Positions 31,986 through 43,340 are shown, numbered from the stretch's first letter. The stretch is DNA of 45,900 nucleotides from Gnetum montanum (GCA_015680685.1 MNCI01037786.1:45288-91187), one strand, 5' to 3'. A program made the numbers and translations. Notes: a model not told the origin generated them from the sequence alone.

Positions 31986-33150
31986 AAAATGAGTTAGAAG
32001 GAGGAGATCTAAAAAATAGAACGTCATTGTCCATCCATTGAGGTGAGATTTACAGTAGCTTGTCTTGGTTCTAAGAAAAGCTTTACTTGTTGGATGTTGA
32101 TCAACTACTTTTTATTTGGGTTCTTAGGTTTGTANTAGCATGTTTAGGTTGATCAATCTTTTCTTCTATGCTAAACTTAACTCAATGTTTAGATCAGAGG
32201 TCATTGAGAGTGTATGGAGCTTGGATTGGATTAGGAGTGTTAGAAATTTTCCGTACACTAACTCATAGGGAGAGTGGCCCATAGAAAGTTTATATGTTGA
32301 ATGATAAGCCTAGAGAGCATCATTAAGCTTTGTACTCTAGTCCTTGCTATATTTTCTAATGCTTCACGTTAGTATTTTTGTAATCTCCTAGTTAGTTACC
32401 TATACTTGACCATTGGCTTAGGGCCAATAATGTGTTAATTTATGTTCTACCACCAAGTGTTGCATTAATTTTCTAAATGTGAAACCTATGAAATAAGTTC
32501 TATTATCAGAAATTAATGAATGTGGCACTGCAAACCTATTCACAATATTTTTTTTATATAAATTTGGTAGTAGTGGATGATGTACAATCAGTAATGGTTA
32601 TCACTTCTACCCATTTTGTGTAGTAGTCAACTACTACTATAATATATACCTTTCTATTGGACATGGATGTGATGGGACCCATGAAGTCAATGCCCCATAT
32701 GTCAAAAGGTTCTAGTGGTTGGATCCACTATTGAGGACTTTCCATGCGAGTGGTCATCCCCTCGTCATGTTGACAATGTTCACAAGACTTGACAAACTAG
32801 TGGGCATCCCTAAAGATTATAGGCCAATAGTATCCTACCATTAGTATTTTTATAGTCATGTGTCTCCTTGCATAGTGGCCTCTGTAAGGTCCTACATGAG
32901 CATCCTAGAGAATGCACACTTGATTTTCATCAAGAACACACCAACAAATCAGGCCATCGAGACACACCTTGTAAAGGTGTCCATTGATTTCCATGAAGTA
33001 TTTGGTTTGATGAAGAAATTGTTTCTTTTTCCTAAAATCCAAGTCTTGTGGTACCTATTGAGTGAAAAGGTAGATGAGGATGCCATTATACTATATTGTT
33101 TTTATAGGCGTTTTTTCACTTATTACTCCTATAAAGAGGAGTTCATCTGA
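31986..33150 (-). pseudogene. Element C integrase (degenerate, internally deleted)
   Basis: The minus strand has the zinc-binding region with CEHCQHDEG, then TRMESPQ followed by TAG, FDIWGIDFMGPITSMSN, and the pol tail. Relative to D (20285-20500), about 210 bases are absent at 32135, exactly where an undetermined base (n) stands, so a sequence-assembly gap cannot be excluded. The N-terminal part overlaps an unrelated open frame on the plus strand (32860-33150), which is a shadow. Confidence 0.75.
32135..32135. other. Undetermined base at a deletion point
   Basis: Single n at 32135. Sequence to the left matches D near 20500-20550 and to the right matches D near 20257-20285, so some 210 bases are skipped here. 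Confidence 0.9.
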
Positions 33151-33249
33151 AAATTGATCAGAGAGCAGGCTCTCCTCCTCTTTGTTATCCCATCTTATGT
33201 GAGAGAGGTGATCATCAATCACATTCTCAATTCCTTTTCAATCTACCAT

Positions 33250-33650
33250 AATGAGATCAAATTCCTACAAAATCATGAGCCACCATATGACATAAGGGCT
33301 CACCATTGATTAATTCATGAGGAAGTGAATTACACTATGTTCTGTATGCACAAATACTTTGTAACCAAGCACATAATGCCTAAAATTTTTTAGCATGTAC
33401 ACCACTACGATTAGTTATTTTTCTATGGTGGTGTAGTGTAACTGTGCTCTCATAATGCTTTGAATCATGCAGTGGATGTATGGATGTTTCTTATCATCCA
33501 TCTACATAAGAACTGCTCCCAAAGCATAGTTAGATGCATCTATCATAATATGGAAGTTTGGACCAATCTAGTGCTCGTAGGATTGGTGTTTCTATGAGTT
33601 TTTTCTTTAATTGTTGGAATGCATGTTCACATTCCTTGGTCTAGATGAAA
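33250..33650 (-). pseudogene. Element C RNase H (degenerate)
   Basis: The minus strand has IDASNYALGAVLM, then TAG (33503-33505) and MDDKKHPY, followed by a kept VVHMLKNFRHYVLGYKVF-like stretch and HTEH at the last acidic site. The TAG coincides with stops in A and D. Confidence 0.75.
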
Positions 33651-34650
33651 GGTGCATCTTTCTTTGTAAGCTCTACCAACAACTTTGTGATCTTAGAAAA
33701 ATTCTCTATAAATCATCGATAGTAACCAGTGTGTCGAAGGAATGACTGAACATCTTTAACAATCTCTAGTTGGTGTGTTATTCCTTGGATGGTCCTTATC
33801 TTTTCTGGCTCTACCTCAATCCTTTTTTTTTTCAAAATTTGATAACCTAGCACAATGCTTTCTTGGACCATGAGATGGCTCTTTTGCTAGTTGAGCCATA
33901 GGTTTGTCTCTACACATATTTTCAGTACTTTCTTAAGTCAATCCAAGACTTGCTCAAAGGTAGCTCCATAGGTGGAAAAGTCATCCATGAAGACTTCAAT
34001 ACCAGTACTGATCTTCTATTGAAAGATACTAAGGACCAAGTGTTGAAAGGTTGTAGGGGCATTAAACAGACCAAATGACATCTTACAATATGCAAAAGTC
34101 CCCCAGTGACTCATGAATGTTGTCTTGGCCTAATCTTTTCATGAAATTTGGATTTGGTTATAATCACTATAACCATCCAAGAAATTATAATAACATTTCC
34201 CAGATATGGTGTGTAATACTTGATCTACAAATGGTAAAGGAAATTGATCCTTAAATGTTGTCATATTCAACAACCTAAAGTTGATATAGACCCACCATTT
34301 TTCATCCCTCTTTGGTACAATTACGAGTGCACTAACTCACTCACTATCTGCAATTAGATAGATAAATCCTACCTTTAGGAGTTGGTCTATCTCCTCCTTG
34401 ATGATTTGCTTCAATTTGGGATTTAGCCATCTCTACAACTACCTTCTAGGCTTCATGGCCAGGTTGGTGTAGATGCAATGTTGGCATATCTCTGGATCAA
34501 TTCCTATTAGCTCTAAATATAACCAAGTAAAGGCTATTGACCATTTGTTCACCACTTTAAAAAACTTTCCTTTTTACTCAGAAGTAAGTTTGACATTAAT
34601 GATGACTGGTTTACCATTCTTTAAAAATGCATACTCCATACCAACCAATA
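33651..34650 (-). pseudogene. Element C reverse transcriptase (degenerate)
   Basis: Active site FMDDF at 33977-33991 on the minus strand. Upstream are LDGYSDYNQIQIS, GTFAYCKMSFGLFNAPTTFQHL, a DEKWWVYINFRLLN stretch and ADSEWVSALVIVP. Trp before GTFAY is kept (TGG), unlike D. TAG at 34016-34018 and the TGA in VLD*L are shared with D. The connection segment includes FLRHTGYYR. Confidence 0.85.
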
Positions 34651-34921
34651 AAGTTTTTAGCTCTAAGGGCTCCTACTTGAAGTGATTAGGGATATCTAAC
34701 TCTCCCCAATAGGTATCATCATCTTCATCAAAGAGTTCGGAATGAACTTATTGAATTTTGTCCATGCCTTTAACATATGCACATATTAAGCTCTCAGTTG
34801 GCTCCATGCATATTGTGCTACTATCTGAATCAGCTATCACGTATAGACACCTTTGAATGTCACTTTCTTATGCACACTTATTACATGCCTTAATGTATGT
34901 GCTCTTGATGGACCAAATCTT

Positions 34922-35460
34922 TTACATGTAATTGCATCCATTTTCACTATATGCAATGCATGGAATATGCTTCTTCTCAATTTTACCTAGCTCATTTTCC
35001 TTAGATATTTCTAAAGATAGGTTCCTTATGTCCATTCTTGCATCGACCATGCTTAACCAAGCTCTTCCCATGATGATGGGGAAGTCATTTTTATAGTTGT
35101 TCACCTTGATTACTAGAAAATTAGTAGGATAGGACCACCCACAAATTGTGATCACAATTTCCTCTACTAATCTCAGAGGAACAATAATCGACCAATCTGC
35201 TAATTCTAGATGAATGTTTCTCTTCTAAAGAGGTGGTAGGTTCCAAGCCTTGTACATGTTATGGAAGATGAGATTGACTCTAGAACTAGAGTTAAGAAGA
35301 GCTTTGCATGGCTCTTGTATAGTAATCTATGTATAAGTTAGTGGACTTTTTGAATTAGATATTTTCATAAGAAGATTTTCAGCCTTGATCCAATCAGAAA
35401 TAGCATCAGTTAACATTACAATGAAGATACTAGGTAGCACTTGGTTTGAAGGTCACTCAA
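34922..35460 (-). pseudogene. Element C protease (degenerate)
   Basis: An open 77-codon frame, 35155-34922, carries the NDFPIIMGRAWLSMVDARMD motif region. Upstream the active-site segment reads ALLNSSSRVNLIFHNMYKAW: the catalytic Asp is Asn, as in D, while the Trp codon is kept (35243-35245). TAG at 35225-35227 is shared with D. Confidence 0.75.
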
Positions 35461-37650
35461 AGGTATTTGATATAGAGGATGAGGGTGCTGGGGATGTAGG
35501 ATGATCAACAAGAGTAGGTAGTGAGGGATAGAGAGGACTACTAGGTTGGAATGAAGGTCTTTTTTGTGATTGATTATTTAGACCACTCAGCTAAAAAGCT
35601 AGTTGTGAGTGTACAGTGCTCATAGCATTTTGTTGTTATAGCTATGGAGGAATCTCACCCTACATGCACAAAGTAGGAGGTAACTAGGTTAAAGGTGGAG
35701 GTGTATGTGTAAAGGAATGTGGAGGATGGTATGAATATAGATATGAGTTTTTCCTTTGAGTAGGATGGAACTATCTTGGACTGCCTTGAGGATAAGGTAA
35801 TCGTCTTAGAGCTTGCCTATGTGCTAGGTGAGGATTCAATGTGTACACTCTGGACTCTTGTAAGTGTGATACTATAGGGCAACATCCTTTTGGATGTTTG
35901 TATTAGCAAATGTCACATTTAGTTTCATCATTAGAGTTAGAATCCATAACTTCCTCTACTATAGTAGCTTTGCCCTTAACTCTTTGGTAGGCATGTTCAA
36001 CTTCTTTTCATCTCTTGTGATTATGATCACTATTTTACTCTTTGGATTATTTAGTAATTTTCAAAGCGGTTTAAAATTTTTCATCCAAAGAGTCCCATAG
36101 CTTGTCAACCTTGGCAAAAATGTTAGAAATAGATTTTTGGATGGGCAAGGTCTTTCTATTTACCACTTCATTAAGTGATAACTCCTCATCACAAAATTAG
36201 ACCTCTCATCTTCTAATGGATGGGTCTTTATTACACTCTTTAGCACTTTCTATTTTTTGTAGCTCATCTTCTTCTTTTTCTACATCCTCAATTAGCCTCT
36301 AGATCTGATGAGATATTAATTTAGACAATCTTCCTTGGGCATACACCCCAAGGGTGCTTCTAGTTTCTACTCTAAGCCCATCTATGATGTGGCAAAGTTG
36401 TCTCCTTTGAAAATAACCATGGCTAGGGCATTAGTGTAGTAATGAATAGTATTGACCCATGAAGGCATCCAAGGGTTCATGTACTCCTTGTTTCTAGCCT
36501 TGGGTTTGCCTTCTTATATTAGACACTCTGAAGTATGTCTGATATTTATCATTGAATAGCTCTAGCATTGTACTTCATCTATGGAGAGATTCTAGCTCTA
36601 AGGACTAGTACCAACTCTTAGCTTTCTTAATGAGTGTCCTTAGTAAAAGCTTGAGTTTACGCCACTCATTCTCTATGTTCTATAAGGAACAAGGATCTTG
36701 AAACACTTGTAGATGTGTTTGTGGATAAGAGTTGTATCCCCCTTCAAATATTGAGATATTGTTTATGTCCAAGCAGTTGATCCCACTATCCTTCCTATGC
36801 CTAGTTCGGATTTTCATTAACTCTATAATGTTGAGCATACTTTGAGTTGCCAATAGAGGTTCATCATCATCACTGCATCTATGACACCAATGATGGTTTC
36901 AGCCACCCCTTTGATTTTGGTGGCCTTCAAAGTCATTATTGTTTGGCCAATCACCTTCATCATAGTTGTTTCAACAACAACTTCCATGAGAACCATTATA
37001 TGAAGAGAAATATTCAAAATTGGATGAAGAGGATAAAGAGAAAGGTGGACCTCCATTGCCACTTTAGTGTCCACCACCACTCTTATGTTTATTACAATTA
37101 CCATCCTTAGATCCCTTGTTGTTGTGGTGTTTACCTGAGTCCCTACCTTGGCTATCACTTTTTCATGAACCTAATTTATAAATAGTGGATCATAGATTTA
37201 GGTTCATACCCTCATCATCAGTAGCAAGGGATGGAGAATATACATGTTGAGAACCTTTAGTAGGAGGATCCTCAATGTCATCTTGATTTAGTAGGAACAA
37301 GGGATTAGTGTAATGTTTCCTATTTATAGCTTCATGGAGTTTCTCTTGACATTGATCTCATTTATGTTGTGTTTCAATGAGATAGTAGTTTTGCGTGTCA
37401 TATCCATCCACAACATATTCTTCATGAAGATCTGCTATGCCCAACTTCTTAAGGATTTTGAATAGCATCTTGGGCACAGATCGATCGAGGGGTAAGACAA
37501 TGTTGCTCTCCATATCACATCATTGCATCTGTTCATCTAGATGTAGGATGAAGGTGAAATTTGATACAAACTCATCTAGATGAGTGTACATCACCTTGCA
37601 CTCTTGTGGTACCAGTGGTTTGGTATCTTCATGTTTGCGAGAAGAAGAAA
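35461..37650 (-). pseudogene. Element C gag (degenerate)
   Basis: It aligns with D and E gag in order: leader and N-terminus near 37650 (start ATG mutated), an Asn/His/Ser/Gly-rich low-complexity region (36900-37160), the capsid core with DDDEPLLATQSMLNI (about 36820-36880) and LELFNDKYQTY, a charged segment near 36250, and a Pro/Gln/Tyr linker at 35650-35850. TAG at 36605-36607 matches the stop shared by D and E. Confidence 0.7.
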
Positions 37651-37792
37651 TTTTGCAAAACAAAACAAAATAAAATTATCAGTGTGTTTTTATAATTCTA
37701 TGTATAATGGGAATGATATTGACCTTGAGGCTCATACAATGATATTAATGGTATTTACTTAGACCTAAATAGCACACTTTCCACAAAAAAAG

Positions 37793-37810
37793 TCCTTGGC
37801 AATGGCACCA
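37793..37810 (-). promoter_or_regulatory. Primer-binding site of element C
   Basis: The minus strand reads TGGTGCCATTGCCAAGGA next to the LTR end. It differs from the tRNA-Asp complement only by transitions. Confidence 0.75.
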
Positions 37811-37811
37811 A

Positions 37812-38689
37812 TGATGAGCAACGAGGTGCCCCTACACCCACCTATACAAATCACAAAGCGTTCATGTGCAATTGGTCGAATTCCATGGACTTTATAGTTT
37901 TCAATGCACTAGTCCTTTAGTAAGCGAATCTAGCCTTAAGGTCAATCATTGTCTTGCCAATTACACTTGTGATGTTCATTGGTAAGGTTAGGTGTAACTG
38001 AGGCATCCATTTTTTATCATTTTGTGTTTTATAGTTTGGTGCTCAAAATATAGATAAAATAAATTTAATTAACTAATCTAAATTAGCTGATTAACTACCA
38101 TTTAACTAATCCTAACATAAGCATCCTATCCCACTTTCCATACACGTCCTAAACCCACATATTTGCTACTAGGCAACCAAGTGCTACGCTACTAGGTGTA
38201 CTAAGCAATAACACTACTAAGATTACCAAGCGAATATATGTTACGCTTGAAGTGGTCATACTTATATGTGTAATCTATGGCTTAATTGTTTCATTAATGT
38301 AATCACTAGAAAATATTTAACAACTAATGGAAAACATTTAACAAATAATTAAAAAAATTGAATGCATAATTAAAATAGCTAATCTATCCAAAGTGATACA
38401 AGGTTTATTAGAAAGCTCATCTTTATTGCCACAAACACTATCATGTGTAGGTACAACAATGCTTGAATGAAGATCTGTACACTCAATGACTCCTAACATT
38501 CTAGCTTTTAAATGGAAAAAATGCAAGAGCTTTGTTGCAACTACAATCTCTACTTACCATAAATGCAACTGCAAACATGTATTTATAGTTGACTATAGGC
38601 ACTACATTGATGGTAGCTTCCTCTTAATAAAGAAGCTTGGGCTACCAATACATCTAGATTATGTACCACTTGGAGCAAATTTGGTATCA
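37812..38689 (-). repeat. Element C 5' LTR (about 878 bp)
   Basis: On the minus strand it starts TGATACCAAATTTGC at 38689 and ends GCTCATCA at 37812. The TATA box CTATAAATACATG is at 38577-38589. Sampled over about 190 bases, D's LTR differs at roughly 9% of positions, nearly all transitions. The start was chosen from the TGATG-like edge used by the other LTRs and is less certain than the end. Confidence 0.75.
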
Positions 38690-38739
38690 TTGTAGTTTTT
38701 TTCTACATATGCATGATAAATGGATTATTTGAAATGAAG

Positions 38740-39420
38740 CTTATAGCCTCTATGTTTTGAATAGGAAGAGGAAAAATACTTTTGAAAATTTAATTTCTAA
38801 TATTGATAATTTATTTAAAATTAATAATAATTTACATCAAGATTTTCTAAATATTTTATGGAAGGATGGAAAATCTATTTTTTCTTTTAATTTGAAAGTT
38901 ACTTATGAGATTATTATAAAGAATGATGTTATGTATAACAAATCTAGTAAGGCATAGAAAATGCAATTATCATTGGAATTTTAGATGAGGAAAATGAAAG
39001 ATATTTGGAATGTGATATTTTCTTAAATTTATGCTTTTTATGGTGTCTTATTCATCAATGTATTTCTATCGACACTTGTCTTAAACATATGAAAAATGTT
39101 TCTTCTCAATGTCCTCTTTGTAGAAATGGAAACTCATTTTCTCATGTTTTTCTTAAATACCCTCTTACTCAACATACTTAGAAATGGACATCCAAAATTT
39201 ATAACTTTCAACCAAGAATCAATGAAGTCATTCTTGAAGATAAGTTTTCTTTGCTTACTTCCTTTCGTTGCATTTGGAAATTGTTGATGCCAACATCTTC
39301 CATGCTAGGCATGAGGCCATGATTAATAGTTTTTGATTCCATGAAACAAAAAGAAAAAATCCTATGGGTTTTCTCACCATGCAAATCATCTATGGTGGTG
39401 TTATAGATAAAGCAAAGTAA
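38740..39420 (+). pseudogene. LINE (non-LTR retrotransposon) ORF2 C-terminal fragment with zf-RVT domain
   Basis: An open frame 38757-38957 ends in ILWKDGKSIFSFNLKVTYEII, the segment that precedes the RT zinc-binding domain in plant LINEs. In the next frame (about 38990-39290) comes LNLCFLWCLIHQCIS, then the Cys-His cluster QCPLCRNGNSFSHVFLKYP, matching the zf-RVT pattern CxxC...H...C with the last Cys changed to Tyr. Further frame changes give HARHEAMINSF. No RT core is present, so this is a 5'-truncated, decayed copy. It could also be a host gene of the zf-RVT class. Confidence 0.6.
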
Positions 39421-41100
39421 GCTCAACAATTATGACATAAATACTTTTTAATGTATAAATAGTGATAGTTAGAGTCATCCTAAATAATTATAAAACTAGT
39501 TATTATCAATGGTAAGCTCTCCCTATTTTTGAACCTTCCTAGCCATAGGCTCTTGAATGTAAAAAATTCAGTTTCAATAGTAGTCTTTAACAATGGTTTC
39601 AAAAATTTACATGCCTTGAGTACCTTAACCTTAAAAGACAATGATAATACCCATCCCATTATGCTATGGGCTTCATAAAACAAACCCAACAAAAATTTTA
39701 TGGATGAATTGGTGTGGCACATCATCAAGATCCAATAGTAACAAATGCTGAAATGCCCTGTGGGTGGATACCATTGGAGGGATTCGAACCAATGTCAAGT
39801 CTAAGGTTAAACTAAGGCAAATGGTGTCAAAATTAAAGTTAGACCAAAGTCAGAGAAATCCCTCCACTCCACATGTTGTTTCTTAGTTTCTATCTTTTAC
39901 TATCCTTGAACTATAGCAATTTAAACCTACTGTTTCATGTTTGTTTTCTTTGTAGTAGCACAAATTTGTGCTTTAGGCATTTAATTTCTTAACTCATTTT
40001 CCATACTAGGTCATAGCAGAAATGTGGGATGGTGCTTATGCAACTACTCAAGTCACAATAGAATGTGGTAATGAAGATGGGCAGTGGTGGCTGTAACGAC
40101 CATAGGTAAATGTAAGCATTTAAAGTAGCAAGCCGCAATGGTTGTAAAAGGCATGGTAGACAACATGGCTATAGTTACGTCAGTGGCTGGTGATTAAAAC
40201 TAATGTGGGACATGGGCATTCAATTCTCCCACATCGATAGCCACTATTAAAATAAGGGAATTTGGGTCTCTCAAAAAAATGGTGGTAGGAGGATTGGATC
40301 CTATGGGACCAGCTAGGAAACTAGTAGGTGATGGTTCATTTCTTGTTCTATTTCCTATGCTACAATGGGTAGTCTTCTCTCTTTCCAAGAAACCAATAGT
40401 GCATGTGGACCTCCTGAGGACAACAACCATGAGGGAGCTACATGAGTGACGCATGGCAGCATGTCAATGTGGTAGCACAACAGCAACATCATCTGTGAGG
40501 TAAATGACACCAATGATGAGTCATTAGTAGATAATAAGTGGTACAATGTTACACAATGGACGTGCAATGGTAGACAATAGGTGGCTAGACAATAGCGGTG
40601 TAGGTGAATGACATTAGAAACTATAGACACTAGCAGTCAGCGATGGGTTTCTGTTTCTCTCTCGCTAGTAGTGAGTGGGATGATGGAGGTGGGGCAAGCT
40701 TTTGGATGGCTGCAGGTAATAGCAAGTGTATGCTCCAAGTGGTAGCACAAGGTTTGGCTTCTTCTCTCTTTCCCTCTCTCTATAGATTTGAATTGATGAC
40801 TATAGCAGGGTTCTCTTTCTTTCTCTTACTCTTTCTTCGCCAATAGTGAAGCTACGACATGTGACCTTCCTAGGTTTTCTACCATCAATGGCAGGCTATG
40901 TGGTAGGTGATGGTATGGCATGTAGCAATGGAACACCAAATAGATCTCTGTCTCTCCCTCTCCCTCTCTTGAAGACTATGAGCAATGTTGACTACAGCAG
41001 CATTCGAGATAATGAGATGGCATGGATTAGAAGTAGCATCAAGAGGCCAGGGAAACATTTAAATTCATTAGTTATTGCATTTTTATTAAGTCTTGGAATT
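39421..41100. other. Unassigned region with short frames
   Basis: Several short frames occur (for example 40200-40454 minus, 40643-40846 plus, 40846-41103 plus). They are rich in Ser, Leu and simple repeats, and none has a recognisable domain. TCTCTCTC-type runs appear near 40650-40660, 40760-40790, 40815-40835 and 40950-40970. ATGTGGGA...TCCCACAT near 40203-40234 forms a small inverted repeat. I see no supported gene. Confidence 0.35.
39781..39791 (-). promoter_or_regulatory. Possible RNA polymerase III B box
   Basis: The minus strand reads GGTTCGAATCC, a perfect B-box consensus as in tRNA genes and SINEs. A weak A-box-like TAGTTTAACC lies about 20 bases upstream. No cloverleaf can be drawn, so at most this is a SINE or tRNA relic. 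Confidence 0.25.
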
Positions 41101-43060
41101 TAAGGCTATTGTTCAATTCAAAGCCCTCCACTTTGTATTTAATTTATTATTTTTTGAAATGTCACATAGCCCTCTCCAACTAAGACTATTCCTAGTTTCT
41201 GTAGCCATATAGGAGGTTTCCTAGGTAATAGTCTTCTCGAATAAGTCTTTTTTCCCAGTGTTGGTGCATCCAAAATTTATGCATGAATAGAAATTTCTTC
41301 AACCCCTTATTCTCTTCTCTGTTTGGAAGCTGAAGCAAGGTCACTCTGATTTACTTTAACCCTTCGAGACATGTTGAACCCAAAAATTTGTTCAATTTTA
41401 ATAAGTATTTTTGTCAAACTTATGCATTTTAATTAATTTCATTCTATATTTCATATAGTTAATTTTTTATTTAATGATTATTTTATTTGTTTATGTAAGT
41501 TGTAAATATTAGTTTATTATTATTTTATGATTAGTTAATTGGTGTGGTTTATTGTATTTTCATTTTAGTTTAATTACAATGTATTATTATATATTAATGA
41601 GATTATAATTACATGTATACATTATATATTCATAAATATAACTATATATATATATATTNATCATCGGATAATAATGACAACAATGATGTTCCTGGAATTT
41701 TGCTGGTTGCGAGCTTTCTAAGTTATCTTCTTCATTTTTGCAATGTCCCTCCCACTATTTTTGGCAAATTCATGATAACAAGAATGCTAGGAAAAGCATA
41801 CATCAACTGATGCTATTATGCATGCTTTTCTGCTAGATTCTCCATCAGCTCAAATCAAACCTTCGTCTTGGATGAATGCATGGAGCATCACATATGCCTT
41901 TTTTTCCACTTCCTTAAGAATCCATATTAATTTAAAACATTAGAAAGCCAGGATTGGCAATAATACCAATTTTAACATATCCGTATTGGGGTTTTTCACT
42001 ACCCCAATATTATTATAATATTTATTTTTAAACCTGCTAGCAATATAAATCATACACCAAAGAAAAGGAAAAAAAAGGGGGGGATTATGCATACACATCA
42101 AAAGAAAATTCATTTCTTTTGAGAAAATAGAAAAAGCGTTGATACCAAAAAATTCCATATCACATTGGAATGAATTAATTTTTGTTGCAGATTTGTTAAG
42201 CCTTGTGGAAATTCTTGTAATTTATAATCAAATTGCTGCATTGTGGAGACAACATGGCAGGATTGCAATTTAAGCAAGCCTCTTTGTAATCTTCAATTAT
42301 TATTTATAATTTCAATTTGATTTAATTATAAATCCTTATTCTTGAACTTATGATTAGAAGTTAGCATAAAGGTTTATAATCTTGCTTATGAGTGATAGGC
42401 ATAGGTATGGAATTTGATTGGATTCAATTCTAACTATTTATTTTCTTGATGATTTCTTTGACTTTTTAACTGTTCCTCCATGGGATACGACTCAAGGGTC
42501 AATCACAGATAAGGTGACAATCTCAATCTCTACAATGAAATAAAAAAAAGAAAAATAAATTTTAAAGTTATCCAACACCAAATTTTGCCTGGCTCATCAA
42601 AACACATAAAACCCAGATGGTATGCAATACAATGAATTTGTTAGAAAATAAGAAAACTAGCTATATTTTATTAATTTTAAAAGAAGATTACAATATAATG
42701 AAATGATAGTCCTACATAACAACAACAGTCACACTTAATGATATTGTAAAGTATGAGTTTCTATAACCACACATAAATCAACCTCAATTCAAGGCACAAT
42801 TGATCTAGATATCTTCATCACATAGGACTAAGATCTAAATATAGATAGCTATGGCCAACACCACAACATACGAATGATCATCAAGATGTACACCACTTTC
42901 ATTCAATCTCTCTTCTAGCTTCCCCTTTCAAAACATGCAACATAAAGTAATATTTATCAAAACAAAACTAATATTTATCAAAACACAAAACTAAAACCCT
43001 AGGAAAATCTTTCACATATTGATCTTGACATTCCCAACTATTTTCTATCTTAGAACTATC
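41101..43060. other. AT-rich unassigned region
   Basis: Noncoding sequence with poly-A/T runs, a (TA)n tract at about 41640-41658 and an undetermined base at 41659. No gene, LTR edge or RNA gene is visible to me. Confidence 0.4.
41640..41659. repeat. (TA)n microsatellite next to an undetermined base
   Basis: Run of TATATATATATATATT followed by n at 41659, a typical place for sequencing uncertainty. Confidence 0.8.
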
Positions 43061-43079
43061 ACATCAAAAATTTCCATCT

Positions 43080-43340
43080 CTTATGACATCTCAGATAGGC
43101 TTGATACGTTGTCTCTTTGACAACTTTGAGTTGCAAGCAAGACATTTACACTCTTAGTAGACATCTCCTTTGCTATTAAGACATCTCTTCTCTAGACAAG
43201 ACATCTTTTGAATGACCAAGACATCTCTTATGACATCTCAGCTCTCAGGTAACACATTTATAGGATGACCAAGATATCACCTATGACATCTCAACTCTCA
43301 AGCAAGACATTTGCAAAGGTTTAAGACATCTCTTAAACTA
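43080..43340 (+). repeat. Degenerate tandem repeats of an AAGACATCTC motif
   Basis: The motif AAGACATCTC or a close variant recurs about a dozen times at irregular spacing (20-40 bases), with a secondary motif CTCTCAAGCAAGACATTT. It is likely an old minisatellite. Confidence 0.6.

Larger units (their letters stand above)
28357..38689 (-). mobile_element. Element C: degenerate Athila/Tat-like retrotransposon with ORF3
   Basis: Minus-strand order: complete 5' LTR (38689 to 37812), PBS, gag, protease, RT, RNase H, integrase, 3' untranslated region, and coiled-coil ORF3 ending about 28357. No 3' LTR follows; the element is cut at the end of ORF3 and joined to D. It is the longest copy of the ORF3 subfamily here and matches D in inverse orientation. 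A 210-base gap relative to D lies in the integrase at the ambiguous base 32135. Confidence 0.8.

Noticed and set aside
32860-33150. Open 96-codon plus-strand frame
   Set aside because: It is the complement of the integrase N-terminal region of element C.
15782-37650. TAG/TAA read as Gln (recoded genetic code)
   Set aside because: Stops also occur at Trp, Tyr, Lys, Arg and Glu positions, catalytic residues are lost and frameshifts are common, so this is decay of plant retroelements.
39772-39800. tRNA gene
   Set aside because: Only the B-box sequence GGTTCGAATCC is present; no acceptor, D or anticodon arms can be folded around it.
40643-41103. Two adjoining plus-strand frames as a gene
   Set aside because: They are short, low in complexity with Ser/Leu and TCTC runs, and have no recognisable motif or splice structure that I can support.
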